Assembly (NCBI GenBank): GCA_022575985.1
Contig: JAKSXM010000231.1
Coordinates: 27,938,501 to 28,002,500, forward strand
Direction: 5' to 3'
Source: Anagrus nilaparvatae
Taxonomy: Eukaryota; Arthropoda; Insecta; Hymenoptera; Mymaridae
Length of the DNA stretch: 64,000 nt
The notes under the pieces were generated by a model. The model saw only the letters and a list, made by a program, of their open reading frames with translations. It made no database searches and was not told where the DNA came from. Shown here piece by piece: positions 1-15,600 of this stretch. Position 1 is the stretch's first letter; every line of letters begins with the position of its first letter. The translations under genes were made by a program, and so were the position numbers.

Positions 1-471
1 CATCTTGCTAATTATATATTTCCCTGCAATATGAGAAATCTAAATCATTTAAAGATTCAATCACAGAATTGATGATTTCTCATTTTTTATTTTTTCAATC
101 TAAAATTTTATAACATCAAATATAGAAAATATACAATCATGTCGCTTTTTTTTTATTTCTTAATTTGTTAATTATTAGCAAAAATAATACAATTATTTAT
201 TTATGTATTTTTTTGTAACACATATTTTTTTTTTTTTTAATTTAAGACATGTATACAAATATACATATAAGAAATATAGATATATCTTTAAGAGTTTTAT
301 AAATATAAAAGAATTTTTAAGTATTCTTCCTTAATTTATTTATATAACGACATTTTTTTTTAATTTATCAGTGATTTTTATTAAATCACTTGATAATATT
401 CTTATTTTCTTAAAAAAGAAAATGAAAAACTTATTGGAATTTAGTATTATTTTTACATTATATAGATTTTT
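1..471 (-). other. ftz-f1 3' UTR and downstream flank
   Basis: Very AT-rich sequence with long T runs and no open frame. It should contain the 3' UTR of ftz-f1; the end of the transcript cannot be fixed. Confidence 0.5.
370..390 (-). terminator. Candidate polyadenylation signal in a small hairpin
   Basis: AATAAA on the minus strand (377-382 on the plus strand) lies about 90 bases past the ftz-f1 stop. It sits between two perfect 8-base complementary arms, AGTGATTT and AAATCACT, so the signal would fall in or near a hairpin loop. AATAAA is common by chance in such AT-rich DNA, so this is one possible site among several in 1-471. Confidence 0.35.
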
Positions 472-618
472 TCATTTTCTTTTAGCATGAAGCATTTCCA
501 TAAGAAGGGTTTGTGTTGGCGCACCACCGTTACAATGTTTTTGATATAGGTGATCTTCTCCTCTACTTGCTACAACGTGAATTTCTGGCAATACAGCTAA
601 AAGTTTGTTGAATTTGTC
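472..618 (-). CDS. ftz-f1: ftz-f1 coding exon 5: C terminus with AF-2 helix
   Basis: The exon follows acceptor ttttag and encodes 48 residues: [36 protein letters not shown] and then [12 protein letters not shown] with stop TGA at 474-472. LLMEML is the activation-function-2 helix that recruits coactivators or Ftz. The RGEDHLYIKHC and [15 protein letters not shown] blocks are nearly the same as in the fly protein, so the gene is intact to its end. Confidence 0.96.
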   Translation of the reverse strand, partial: DKFNKLLAVLPEIHVVASRGEDHLYQKHCNGGAPTQTLLMEMLHAKRK

Positions 619-3600
619 CTAAAAAAAAAGTACTTATTAATATGAAAATCTAATGAAAGTTGTTATTTAATTTTGTATTTACGTGAATTCATGTAAGCTT
701 AAAATAAGCTTAAAAAACTCCAAAAGAAGTAAGAAGTTAATTCCTTTTTTACATGGGTATTTGGTAGGGGTGTGTGGTTACCCGAAATTCGAATTGGATA
801 CCTGAAATTGCGGGTTTTTTCAGATAGATAGGGATGGATCAAATCGGTTAAAGCTCAAGATTATCTGAAAAAAGGATTGCAAACGAATCGAATTTAACTC
901 TAGATTTTCGAACCGGGTACAATATTTTAGGTAACCGCACATCTCTAGTATTCAATTTCAAAATAAACTGCTCAAAAAAGTTTAATCTAGGTAAGTACTG
1001 TCTTTTATGTGAATTTGCGGCCTTATTATGCAATTTGGCATTGAGTTTTAGCATCATTTTTCGTAAGCTTTTAATTTTTTACTGATTCGTACCTTACCTA
1101 TCTATTTAGTAAAATTCAAGTAACATTTATATTTTAAAAGGATACAACAAAATTTCAAAAAAAAAAAAAAAATAAGCCATATCGCATGTAATTAACTCAG
1201 TACTAAAGGACAAGATGATCCAAACTGACTAAATTTTTACCCTTTGAAAATTTGTCATTATTTAATACACAAATCTGTACTGGGATAGAATTAGAGACAA
1301 TTGTTAAATCTTAGTACTAAAAATTGCGTTTCATTTTAAACATTTCCAGAATATTTTTTGTGGTTTTTACTTTTTAACTATAAATATTCAAATGCAATAT
1401 GATATATATTCTAAAAAAAATTAGGATTTTTCAGAATTAATTGAAAAAATGTTTGCTCTTGAGGATTTTTTATAATTTTACTGGTATTTAGTTGCAAAGA
1501 AATTCACTAAAAATAACTGGATTCCCATAAATAAAATTAAATTTTGTAAAAGCATGATATTTGTTTTATACCGAGTTTTATACTAAAATTTAATTGGGAT
1601 TTATTAGTTTTTTGGAAAACGTGGTAAAAACAGGCGAATTTTCAGAGACATTTTTAAAATCAGAGATCAACTATAAGTATAAATGTCAGGTTCATAAAAT
1701 TTTTGGAATATCTGAAAATTTAATTGACTTACTGGTATTCCAGGATAACAGTTAATTGCATAGTCCAAAAGTGCTTGTTGAACTTGCTCATGACCTTCCT
1801 GAACGTGTTTTTTATTTACAAGTCCTCGAACATCTAATAATAAGAAAATATTTTAATTGTTAAAATCTTATAAATTGTTTATATAAAACAGAATGAAGCT
1901 TAAAATTACCGTGATTAAGCAGCATCAAAAATTTCATGCAGATATAATCTGATAGATCAAATTTAAGATCCTGAAGTTTTGATGATAAATTATTAAAGAG
2001 ATCCGCTAATGATGGAACTCCTAATAATCCAAGGCAGAGGAGATCAAACTTTTGACCATTGTGTAATGTGGTTTCATCTGGTAAATTATTGTGTAGCCTT
2101 TGATGTAAGTGATCCAACACTAACATATCCGACCACGAATGTTGTAACAATTTCATTTGGTCATCAACCTGCACAAAAATCAAAAAAATTATTATTTAAA
2201 ATTTTGTCCTATTTAACAATTTTTTGTGTTCTATAAAATTAATTATTTGAAGTTGCATATTTTAAAATTTTATTTTTAAAAAAGCTTTTTGCCAAATAAA
2301 AAAAAACCATTGCATCAAATTAATTGAAACTAAAATAAATGTTAAATAAAATAAAAATTTTAATTTTGAATTTTAAATTACCTTGAGATCTTTGAAGAAA
2401 ACTGAATTTCTCGCCCAGTCCACTTGTGAAAATAAATTCTGGTCAAGAACTTTACACATTAATTCAAATAAATCAACCTCACATTGATTATACGTTTGAT
2501 TTTGTAAAAGACCAAACAAAGAAGATTGCCACTCTCTGTCATCAATTGATTGTACAAATTCCCTGATCATTGGACTTGTTTTGGCTTGAACAGCAGTCAT
2601 ATTCTGACCACTATGCGATGCTTGTCCAGTTTCACCAACAGTATTTGTATAACCAAATTGATGAGTGCCTTTCGGACTAGGCGTTGTCGAATTCGCCGGC
2701 CAAAGTTTACTTTCAAGTCCTGTTTGATGTAAGCCTGAAGCAGGTGAATTAAGATTTTGTTGTGTAGCTCCAAGCATTGGATGTGTCTGTTGATGTCCAC
2801 CTAATGGACCCAAACCACTCTGTGGTCCTGTAGCACCATTATTTGATGGATTGCCAGTGGTACCTGTACCAGCTTGCACTGTTGAAGCTTGTAACTGGTT
2901 TCCAAGAGCGACTCCACCAGCTGGCGATGGACTTGAATCTGGCGATGACGTTAAACTGGATACTTGTGGTATTTGAATTTCTTGTTTAATATGTAAAAAC
3001 GGGGTAACATTTGCTGAATAACCTGTTGGTTCACCAAGGCTACCACGGATTGTCTGTAAGGCTAATTGGCGTTGGCGCATCATTTGTAATTTTCTCGCTC
3101 TATCCCTTTTGTACATTGGACCAAATTTGTTTCTACCACCTCTCATCCTGTCTGCTCTAACAGCTGTAAAAATAAATAAATAAAAAATTAATTTTTCATT
3201 CAAATTTATATTTTTAAAAAATAATGACTTAAATAAATTGTGGCTTTTAAAAATTTTTATGATAAAATTAATAACAAATCATGTCTAATTATAGCTTTTG
3301 GTAATACACTTTTTTTTTTTTTAGAAAAATACCGTTAATTTTTAATAAATAGTATTAATAATAAATGTATTTTTCATTCAAATAGTGTAAATTGAAGTTA
3401 AAAAAAAAGTTGTTATACTAGTTACATAAAATTCAATGAATTAGATTACAAAATTGTTAATGTTTAGTATATATATTTTTTTTTTAATTAATAAAAAAAA
3501 AAAAAAAAATGAAATAAATAAACATGTAAATAATTTAGTTTTATCTTATCAAAGTATTTTTTTTTTGAGGTATCATATATTTACAAAAAATATAGACCAC

Positions 3601-6600
3601 ATTACTTTATACTTTGTGAAGTTTTGCTTATTTTTATCACCTTTTATGTAACTTTTAAAAATTGCTAATTATGAACCCATTCATGGCTACACAAAAGTAA
3701 AATTTAAATTATACCAAATATGAGCAGAAAAAGGTAAGAAACATTTTTTCCTTTATAAAATTTGATCAGATTCTGGCTATATTTTATTAATACTCTAAAT
3801 TTGGGGCAGGTTTTGTTTAAACTTTTGCTAATAAGCAAGAAATTTGTTGCTATTTTTTTATTATTGATTGTAGTCTCATGAGCATTGTAATAAACTTATT
3901 AATTCTTTCCCTTCATAATTACATAGATCATAGTTAAAAATTTTTTTCATAAAAAATATTAAATATTTAAGCAAATTTTTTATCTTATTTGAAATTTCAA
4001 GCTCAGCAACCTAGTTGTGAAATATTGCTACTTTTATATTGCTACTTTTTCTTGTTATTAAAAAAAACTCTACTAAAATGTTAATTTAAAAACCTAAAGA
4101 ACATAAGAACGCTTTTGAGCGGGCCAGTTTAACAAATACAATGTTTAAAAAAATGTAACGAGATTATTCACCTCAAAAGTATTTGTTAAATCTATTTTTA
4201 AAAACTAAAATACACGTGCAAAATTTATTTAAATTAAAAAATTAAAGACTTAATATAATTTTTTATAACATTTTGCCTTTTTATTAAAAAAATTTATTTA
4301 ATAAATTGGAATTCCTAAAATTTTTTTTACAAATATATAAAGGGTTAGTAGGTAAAAAAAAAAATAGAAAAAAAAATTAGCAAAATTGTGTTAGTATGTA
4401 CAGTAGGTGATATTTATACGTGCACGCGGGGAGGAGCTCGGAAAGTGAAAGGAGGTTGACTAGTGTGTCGCGATTTCCCCCACTTTATGTTATTAGATAT
4501 ATTATTATTTTATTTTATTTTATTTTTTTTTTTTTATAACTAACACTCTCGCTATCAAAACGCTCGATCCGGCCTCCGTGAGCTCGTTCTCTTTTCACTT
4601 ATGTAGGTTTCTATGTAATACTAAATTATGTTTATAATATTACGTATGAATGAAATAATGTTTAAAAAAAAGGAAAATGCTTTGTAAAATATCATTTGTA
4701 AATAACTTTTTTTTTTTTTTTTTTTAATAATTTAAAAGGTAATTTATTGGAAAATTTAATGGCCTATTTAAATTAAAGATACAAAATTTTGCTGCAATTT
4801 TATTATTTTTTAAAACGTTAGGAATTCTCTCGGGAATTCAGATAAATAGTTCTATTTAGGAAAAATTATTTTGATCTGTATTTTATTTTGTGAAGTAAGG
4901 GGTCCTAGGATCCACTCCTTTGGTCGGGTACCTAGGGTGGGGCAGGTTTCCCTCCTTTTGGGAAGTAAACTAAATTTCCTCAAACACTAAGAACCGATTA
5001 ATTTTTTGATTTTAATACAAAAAGGTGAAATTTTTCAAAAAAATGCATCCTCTGCTAGCTACAGCCCCCAGAAGTTTTATATTTTGGAAATTTAAAATGT
5101 CGTTAATCAAGCTTCTGGGGGCTGTAACTGCCAAGGAATATATTTTTTTGAAAAATTTTTATCCACATTTTCGTCTTAAAATCAAAAAATTAATCGATTT
5201 GCGAAGTTAAAAAAAAAATTACTTTACCCTCAAAAGGGGAAAACAAGCCCCTTCGGGGGTCCATCCTAAGAAGTGTGATACATAAGGAATTTGGCTGGAA
5301 CAAAAATGAACCATATTTAAAAAGTTTCAAGTGATTAAATTTCGGTAATTGCGGTGAAAAATGCTAGATATCTCAAAAATATGTCATTGTTTCTTCTATT
5401 ATTTTATTTTATTTTGAAAATTTGAGTACACAGGAGATTCAGGATTTGTTTCAGTCACAAAACTAAAAATACTGTTTTATTATTTCCTTTAATTTCATTT
5501 AACCATTGGAATCTTAAAATTAAAAATAATTGCATCATTATAAAAATGCTAAGGTACCCATTTTTAAAGTAATTTTTAACGAGATTAGATCCATGTTACT
5601 TAAATTTGTTGTAAAATATGCTAAAAAATTTAGCGATTACAATAAATACTTTCTAACAGTGATAGTTAATTATTATTATAAAAAAAAAATTGGGCGAAAA
5701 AAATATGATAATAAATTAAGACACACCCTAATATACACTCTAAACACAAATAAATAAAAATTTCTACATTTTTACTTATAATTATATTTTTTTAATTTTA
5801 ACCAATATTTAGACAATTTTTTTTCTTCAAATTAATCACTGTCTATATTTTAAATAAAGTATTTGTCATATAATTTCATCATTCATTATGATTCTATTTT
5901 AACCAGGTAAGTAAAAAAAAACCAAGAAACTTTTTTAATACGAAATAAACTAAAAATTAAGCAATTTATATAATATTTCGTGAGACTTGAAAAAAAAATT
6001 TTTTTCTTTTTCATTAAAGTTTATGTTAATGAAATCATAAAATAACCTAAAAAAAAAATAATAGGAAACATAACCTATAATATCTTTATTTTGATTAAAC
6101 TTGTAAATAGACTTATAATTGAATATAAAATTTTATTAATTTAATAGTCACGATATATTTTTGTATTAAATAAAAATTTCTCAACATAATAAATAAAAAA
6201 TTAAACAGTCACGTATATTAAAACTGTAAAGTATATAAATAAATAGGGAAAGTATTATATATGTTTATATACAAGATTAAACTTGACTCTGATGTTTGCA
6301 TGCATTTTTATTTTAAAAGTGCATAATATGGGAGTTTAGTTTTATATTTTACAAGCTTGAAAAGGACCTGTTGCTTCACTTATCCAGGTGCGTATGCGCG
6401 TTTTTATTGCTACTATATTTGCTTTTTTTTTTAATTTTATGATTTATACCAATTTATTGTTTTTTCGTCACTAAGCAATTTTATACTGTAGTGGTTAACT
6501 TTCCCAAATGATTAACTTAACCAAGAGCAGTTAGCACAAGATCCGATAAGTGCTAAATTTTTTTAAAACAACTTATCTTAAAAAGCTTGCTTTTTTTAGG

Positions 6601-9600
6601 TATAAACAGGTCTTGGTCTAATAGCTGTTGGTTAAGTTAACCATTTGGGCAAATTTACCACGAATTACAAAATCGCTCACTGACAAAGAAAAATCTTAAA
6701 CGGCCAAATCTAAAAAAAAAATGTCCTAAATCACAGTTTACCATTTGATGCAAAACCTAGTTTACGTGCGATTTGGGCCATTCTTTACTTTTCTGAATAC
6801 GTAATCGCAATATACTATTATTTTAGAGTATTTTTTGGTTCCAAGAATTATTTGTATTTTAGAGGCAAGATGTAATACACTCAGTGTGCGACCAAAATAA
6901 AGTCCATTTTTCCAGTATTTAAGACTTCACTTAAAAAAAAATGCGCGCCGAGTATGAACCGAAAGAAAAAAAAAAATTTTTCCTTACTGTTTGTTAAATC
7001 ATATAATTGCCCAAAACAAACAAAAAATTTACAAAAATTGTGAACCCTTTAAAATGATTACTGGTTGAACCAAATTTTGGTACCAGTACGATTTTGGGGT
7101 CTTAAATTAGAATTCTAAAATCAAATTTTTTAAATTGATAATAGCAGATTTATAACCTCAAAATATTGGTCATTCAAATTATCAAAGGGATTTCACGGTT
7201 GTTAATATTGATTAAAAACTTTTTGAGGCCACTGTTCTTCAAATTTCTGTAGTCAAAATAAATATTTATAATAATTTGATCATAATTTTGTTAAATCAGT
7301 AATATTTTTATAAGAATTTGCATCGTTGCAAATTATTTTGTGCAAAATATGGTTTAATACTAAAATTGGCCATTAGAAAATTGACGAAACTTTCAAAATC
7401 ATTTTTGGTGACCAAAAATCCGTAGGTTCTACAGACTAGGTTCGGTCTAATTTACTCCATTTAAAATTCATGAAAGCATTTAATATTGTTGCTGCCTTAA
7501 TTATCAATTATTAAAATAATTTTAATAAAATACTTATGAATGTTAAAAATTTAGCGAAAATGCATGTCCCTCAATATTTGTATACGAAATTTCCTCCTAG
7601 ATATTGAATTTTTTAAAATTGCCCATTTGTAAAAATAAAAATAAACAATGATAAAAGTATATTCATGATAATTAGGTTATTAAGGCACATTAACATTGTT
7701 TATTTTAGAAAAAAAGCCATACTTATGCAGAAAATGAACTATTTATTTTAAATATATATATTTATCTTGATTCAAACATTATTTACAATAAAAATAAAAT
7801 TTAAACAAATGTTAAATTTCATGTTTTATTTAAATTTCTCTTATGTACATTCAGGAAGCAGGAACTTACGCCTTATATACAGACAAAAAAAAATATTCTC
7901 TCTTTTTTTTTTAAAGATAGAAATATATTTTTTACTGATGAGATAAAACATATTTTACTGTTTAAATATTAAATATATTAGACTGGATGTCATAATTAAA
8001 AAAAAAATTGATAATTTCTTTTAGGGTGACAAAAAAGTTGTTGGGCATGAGGAAACTAAAACGAAGCAAGTATTTATTTGTTTATTGTTTTACAAAAATT
8101 AATTTTCTTGATAATTCAGACTGATATTTGAATTGTCCAATTTGCAAAAGAGAAGACCCTCAAAATTTGGTTCCATGAGAACCATTTGAAAAAGCACTAA
8201 TTATTTTTAAATTAATCTTTAGGGTCTAATATTACAGGCTAATAAAAGTGCATAGATACTAGAATCTCAAAAAAAAGAGTATTTAATTCAAAGCCAATAT
8301 GTAAAAAAAAAATATAATTAAATATTTACTTATACAAATAAAATTTAATATATTCTGATAATTTAAAACATAATATTATAGAGAAAGTAATTCAATTCTG
8401 CTAGGCTGTATTATATAAAAAAAAATCTATTAATATTAAATTGCAATGTGCTTATTAAGAATTTTCTATCAGAAAAAAAAAATTGTGAATCAATGAACTC
8501 ATTCATATAAATAAATATAATACGCTTGCATATAGTGTTTTATGGTGTTTATATTAATAAAAAAATTATTTTAAGTGATGTAATAATAATTCTTTGAAAT
8601 CATTAATGATAAATATAATATTGGAATGCAATTAAATTTTATTTTATTCATTCATTTTTAGATTTTTTTTAATACTTTTTTTTTATATTATTTTATCTAA
8701 ATTAAGATTAAAAACATGATTTTACTTATTTTTTGCTGAATAAATTATTTTTTTTTTTAATTATTTTAAAATTAAAACAAAATAATTTTTGGCTTTTTAT
8801 TGTGTAGGCAATAGTAAATCCTGAATCGAACAAATCTTCATCGAAAGGGCTATTTAGAGCCTATTTTCATGATAATTGGTACATAATTCACTTGACAGTG
8901 AGCAACTAAGCCAATTCAGATCTTTCAAATTCAAATTCTGCAGCAAATTTTAGGTCCAGATACGATTTTGTTCAACATAAAAAGACAAAGCCATATAAAG
9001 AAAAAAGATGTTTTTTGTAGTTACTAACATTTTTACTTCAAGGTTGTTGTGGGGAAAGACTTTTGGTCATTATTTGAAATTTTGAGTCCTACAGACCTTA
9101 ATGGGCCCAATTTGTCTTAGGTAAAAAAATTTTTACGGGACTTACATTTTTATTTTAAAGTTCGCTGTCTTTTTGTTGGTATTGAGCTTTAAAAAAAGCC
9201 AAATTGGGCCTATTAAGGTCTGTAGGACCCAAAATCTCAAATAAACACCAAAAATCTTACCCTACAACAAACATATAATAAAAAATGGTATAGTAACTGA
9301 CTATAAAACCTGATTCGACTTGAGGATTGAGAGGTTAAATGTTTTTAGCACCTATGGGTGAAAAATTTGTATCAGCACAGGAATTAAACGAATATAATGT
9401 CAATTTTTTCTGATATTCAAAATCCTAGCACTGAAAAGTAGATTCAAAAAAAGTTACAGTGGCCAATTTAAATTTGAAAAATTGAACGCAAGAACGTCAC
9501 GCCAAATTAAAATTTACTGCCGTAATTTTTTTAAAAACAATTTTTCAGGGCTGCGATTTTGCATAAAAAAACTGACTGATAAAAATATTTTATTTTGGCT

Positions 9601-12600
9601 CTCAAATACAAAAATTAATTAAGCGGCTAGTAAAGTAGAATTTGATGACGAGGTAATAGGATATTATTGATATTATTCCTAATTATTCCTGATATAAAAT
9701 TCTAAAATAGTAAATAATCTCGTTAATTGTAAATGTATAAATAAACAAAATATAAGTGGTTACTTTATAACTCTGGATTTTATTTTAACTATTCGAGTAA
9801 AAGAAAAAACCTTATTATTCAGATTTTATTCTTGAGCTAACCTATTTATAAATCCAAGATTAGTAAGAATAACTTTAAATAAATCCATAACTTTGACTAG
9901 TTATATAAAAAATGAATACAACAATAATCCACGCTAACAATAAAACAAGCAACAAGACATAACCTACAAATTTTCAAAACATAACCTATAAAAATATCGA
10001 TTGCATGAATAACCTATATTATGATTTTAAATGGCTGCACGAAGTAGATTAATGCAGTAAAATACTAAATACCTTCGATTCCAAAAAATTGTTTAAAATA
10101 TTTATTTTGTTGGAAAAAAAAAGAATTACATCAACATTGTTTCTTTTTTGATTACTAGGTCAGTTAGTTTATTTGAAAAAAAAAAGAATAGAATATGTAG
10201 ATTATATTAAATGAAGTGAATAATCAATAGATTATAAAGACTAAATTAATAAATGAAAAGAATTGAAAATTTATGTATAGGCTAAAAAATATCTATGACA
10301 CAATAGCTAATACGAATTTCTCTTTAGAAACAGATTTAACTAAATTTTATGGAATTCTTCTAAACAAAAAAATACTATTTTTTCTTCAGAATTTCAAAAA
10401 TAAAAGTGGTTTTTTTATTGAACAAAAAAAAAAACGATTTTTTTATTTCATACAAATGAAGTGTATTATATTTTGAGAATCTGCACACGCGCTTTAAAAA
10501 CTAGGTTAATTTCAGTACAAATATATTATATACATTTTATATATAAAAAAAAAAACAGCTGAGAATAAACAGAGATGACATATAAAAAAAAAAAATTGTT
10601 ATAAATAATTTAAACAAAAAGAGATTTTAAAACTTTATAAATATTAATAAAAATCAAGATTATAAAAAATGTTCGTATTAAATAAAAAATGGCAGATATA
10701 ATGTAATGCGCAAACTTGATAAGGAAACATTGACCTAGTTTTTTTTTTTATTGTAATATACATAATTTAAGTGAGAGAAAAAGAATAAAAAAATAATGTT
10801 TTTATTAAAAGTAGACGATCGATGAGATACTCCCCTACACACTGACAAATAAATATAAATCGTTCAATTTTTATTGTTTGTTATTTACATTGAGTATTGA
10901 TATTTTTGATGATAATGTAAAAGTTCGTTTTTTTTTGTCCGAAGACAATTATTTCATTCATAAAAATACGTGGGTTTTTTTATATTTTACAGTTTTTAGA
11001 AAGAAATTAATCCATATTTTTTTGGGGCTCTTTTTTTCTTCAAAATAATGTAAATAAAAAAATTTATCTATCTAAAAAAAGAGGCATTTGTGTAATTTCT
11101 AAAACAGTTTATATGGAAAAAGAAACATGTGATTTCCGGTTGTTATTAATATGTATAAGGAATAATTTTAAGATGACAATGTACACTGTAAAATTTAAAT
11201 ATATTGAGATCGTTTAAATAAAAAATTTTATGAATTTTACTGAATTAGAATGTAAACCATCCAGCCCTAATTTGAAATAGAATTTGGTCAGTTGCACCGA
11301 CCAAATTTGCGTTATTGCTTAGAAGTTTGCTATGGTAAAAGCACATGGGATTTAAAAAAAATTAATCTATAGTCTAGAAAGGGCTACATTATAAAAATTC
11401 GATAAAAATTTTAGCTTTGGGGTCAGCTAAATAATAAAAAGTGAATGTGAATATCACGGCTGACTATCTCTGTACAAAAATCGATAAAAATTCATAATGT
11501 TCAAAATGTCATATGACGCACGCACTTTTTATCATATCTCCGAAACTATCATTTTAATTTGATCAAGTCGATTTATTTCAGTGCATACACGAATTTGTCA
11601 TTCTTTTTCTTCAAAATTTCTATTAATTATGTAAATATTTTTACAGTGTATTAAAATTAAGTACTTAAGGATAAATTTTTAATGAATTATTACTTTAATC
11701 AAAAGAATGAATAAAAAAATAATTCTAAAAATTTTTATAATACCAAGTAAACTCCCTGACATTAAAAAAAAAAAAAGTATGTCACTAAAACTTTTTTTTT
11801 TAATCTTTTGATTATATTTGCATTGTATATTTAAAAAATTAATTTTTAATAACTTTATTATAAATTAAATTTTAGTATCAGAATAATACTGGATTATGAA
11901 GATTATGATATGATTTACTTTAAAATTTAGTTGCTGGTTTGTTTTCTATTAGCTAATGAAAAATTAAGTCAGATATAATTTGAATTTTTATTTATTAAAA
12001 ATATGGGATTATCCGGAAAATCATTATAAAGTGCTATGTTAGGCCCTCTCTACACCAGCACATAATTATGTTTTATGATAATCATGTCTGTTGGATATTT
12101 TGTTGTATAGCTGGGATATTCAAAATTAAAGTTATTACAAAATGGCGCCACTAGTAGTATTAGTAAATATTTTTAATAAAAATTAAACAATAAAATCTAA
12201 TTAAATGGTATTTTAATTAGATTAAGCTATTTATTATAAAAATTATTAACAATTTATGTAACTAATAAGTTTTTAAGGGTTTATAATCATTTAAATATGT
12301 AATTTTAAGGTTATGTTTTTAGTACAGTGTAGCTGGGAAAAAAATATCCAACAAACATGATTATCATAAAACTTAATTATGTGCTGGTGTAGAGAGGGCC
12401 TTATGATGTCTCTGAAACGCTTAACTCAAATAGTAGGATAAGAAGAAGCTGGTCCCAGAATATTTTGGTACATTTTTTTACTTGAAAGGTTTTTCTTAAT
12501 AGCTAGAGATGCTACTGACAATAAAACAGGGAAATATGGGACGAAATTTAATCCTAAGATTAAATAAATTTTAAATAATTTCCCAGGCAAGTATTTGAAT

Positions 12601-15600
12601 CTGAAATAACTGAAAAAAGTTAAATAGAGCAACTTTTAAAATTGATGTACACGGCCAGGCTGCTTTGCTTGAAATTTTTTTGTTGCTTGAATTTTCAAGC
12701 ATTTGCTTGAATTTTCAAGCAAAGCAGCCTAGCCGTGTATAAAATAGCTATAATTTTTGATAAAAGATAATAATAATAATAATAATAATAATATGTATCT
12801 TAAATATTGGTTATTCCAGGAAACTAGATCTATACTGACTAATTGACTAAACAAAAACATGATTTCATTTATTTATAAATAAATAAATAATTAATGGAAT
12901 AAATATTTTTAAATTGGAACAACTTTTGCTATTTATATTTTTAGATTTTTAGCAATTATGTATTTACATATAGATTTTTTTAATTATTTTATTAATTTAT
13001 AAAAACTTTTATTTATTAACGTAAATTCAAAATATTTATTATTGAAAATATAGATAAGAAAAAAAAATATGTTTTTGTTTACACGCACGGTTGCAAAGGT
13101 CTAGAATGCAAATTTTGCATTAAAAAAAAAAAAAAATTACACACTGGTGTGGTTCTTGATTTAATTATAATTTAACGATTAATTTGCGGTTTAATAATAA
13201 AAAATCGATTTTAAAGAATAAAATTGGTCTTAAAAACCATATTTATGGTTTTTTAGGTTTCTTCAAGGGTAGTAGAGGAAATCATTACAGATCTTCCGAT
13301 TTTACACCAATACCTAAGAGTGACCTAAATTTTTTGTTAAATTCGCATCATTACAACCAAGCCCTATTGGGGTTGATTGGTCCCTTTTTTAAGGGGCAAA
13401 AAAATTGTTTAAAAAGCGATTGGAATAAATTAATTTAAGCATTCTAAAACAAAAAGGTGAATACCAAGTTTTTTCGTTTTAGTATGCAAAAATTAATCGA
13501 TTCCAATCGCTTTAAAAAAAAAAAAATTTCAACTTCAGGAAAGAGCAAACCAACCTCAATGGGGCTTCGTCCAAAAAGTTTAAATGCAAAAAATTTTTGA
13601 CTAATGTGGTGCTGAAGTGAATTTCACTAAGATTGAGGTCACTTTTAGGTGTTGGTGGAAAACCGAAAATTACATTTTGACGTAATGATTTTCTCTACTA
13701 GGGTTTTGTTGATCATGAATAAAAGTTTGGTCCAGTCACATGTATTATCATAATTTTAATGTTTCTTTGGGTCACCAAAGACGATTGCCGTAAATACCCC
13801 AATCGTCTACAAAAGCTCTACAAAAGAATATGCTAAAAAAATGACAATATATAACTTGAAAAAGGTTGGTCTATCATGGACTTTTGTACCATTTTAAATA
13901 AAAATCAATACTATATCAATATAAATTCCTTATAAGAATTTAACGTTTATATTAATGATTCTTATTATTTGCAGCACATAATTTGCAATCAATTATTTAT
14001 TTTTACAATTTTTAAAACAAATAGAAATTTGCATCATTCTTATTTTGAGTTGCATGAATTTAAAATATTTTATTTTAATGTAAAATTCGTGTAATTCCAA
14101 TAAAAAAAAATTTTTTTTTTGTAAATATATTACTATTTTGAAATAAATATTTAAATTTAGATTTTGGATTATATAATTTTTTATTATTTTTTAATTTTTA
14201 TTAACAAATAAATTATTTTACTTGTTTGAATAAAACAATTTTCGAAATACGATGTAATTTAAACATCATTCAGTACTTAAAAAAAGCCTAATCTTATTGT
14301 TTATTGAATCTTAAATTTCTCGTGCTGTTAAATTTTGTTATTGATAATTTCTCGGACAATTTCTAGAAAAAACTAGGGCAATAGATTTCTTGCAATTATT
14401 TATACTATTGCATGTGCAAAATTTGTAGTTTAGTATTGTTTTATTTTCGATTTTAATATACTGCAAAATAATTCCAATAATCAATTCCAATATTGTAAAA
14501 AAAAATTTTTTTAACGTTAATATCTGAAAAGCTTAAAATCAATTAGGTCCTGAAAACTTTTTACCCTGTCAGCAATATTAAAAAAATTGTCGAGTTCACT
14601 ATAAAAATTTTTAATGCAAAGTTTTTTACAGTGTATGTAATAGGTGTAATTAAACTCGTAATTAAAATATTTATATTAGTAATAACTATTTTGGTTCTGG
14701 CACGCTAAAAACATATTTAAAGCGTTATTGATTTTTATTTGTGTCTAATAGTGCAATTACTTATTTATTGCAAAAAATTTGAAACACCGTTGTAGTTTTT
14801 TTAAAAGTTTCCAATCAACACATAAAATGCTACTTTTAAAATACATGATTGGTAAATGATCCTTCTGCTTTTAACAGAAATCTCTTAATATATGAATTTT
14901 TTAAAATTTATGAAAACAGATTATAAATAATGTTCAATAATGCGATATTGATATTTTACAAAAAAAATTGGGAATATAATTATTTTGTAAAAATACGATT
15001 TTTTGGGTTATTGAGAAATATCGCAGCAATCGGAATCTGGTTATCGCAGTCAAAATAGTTTTTAGTGTAAATTTACGATTTTTTCGTTAACCAGTTAACG
15101 TTAAATTGATATTTCTTGGACAAATGAATTTTTGGATATGAAAAGCTGTATATTTTTGGGTAATACCTCATCGAGTGGGTTTCTAGGGTCGACCCCAAAA
15201 GTAGGGTGAAATTTTAATAATTTTTAAAATATATTCAAGATATTAATTAAAAGTAAAAAAAAACTATCATCAGACTTTGGAAATGATTACTAGAACCTTA
15301 CCAAAAGTGAAAAATCAACTATGGATATGTTTGTCTTACCCACCCGAGTACCCATTGTCTTTGATGGTTGTATATTGGGGCTAATTGGAAGAAATTTTTA
15401 GATAATTGAAACTGTATAATTTGGGAAAAAATCTCATCTTGTAGGTTATTTGAGTCGATTTTTCCATTTCCAAAGACCGTTTTTATTTAAAAACCTTAAG
15501 TGAAGAGGTATCAGCCCCTAAAGTGCGCTAAATTTTTAATGATTTGTAAAAATTTAAAATGTAAAACGTAAAAAAAAATTACTTTGCATTGAAAATGATT

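Noticed and set aside
11184..11650. Possible further CACTG-type element bounded by CACTGTAAAA and TTTTACAGTG
   Set aside because: Only about 12 bases of the ends match and the interior does not show the shared palindrome.
13184..13438. 84-codon open frame
   Set aside because: It lies in the palindromic family P element and has no counterpart in the other copies.
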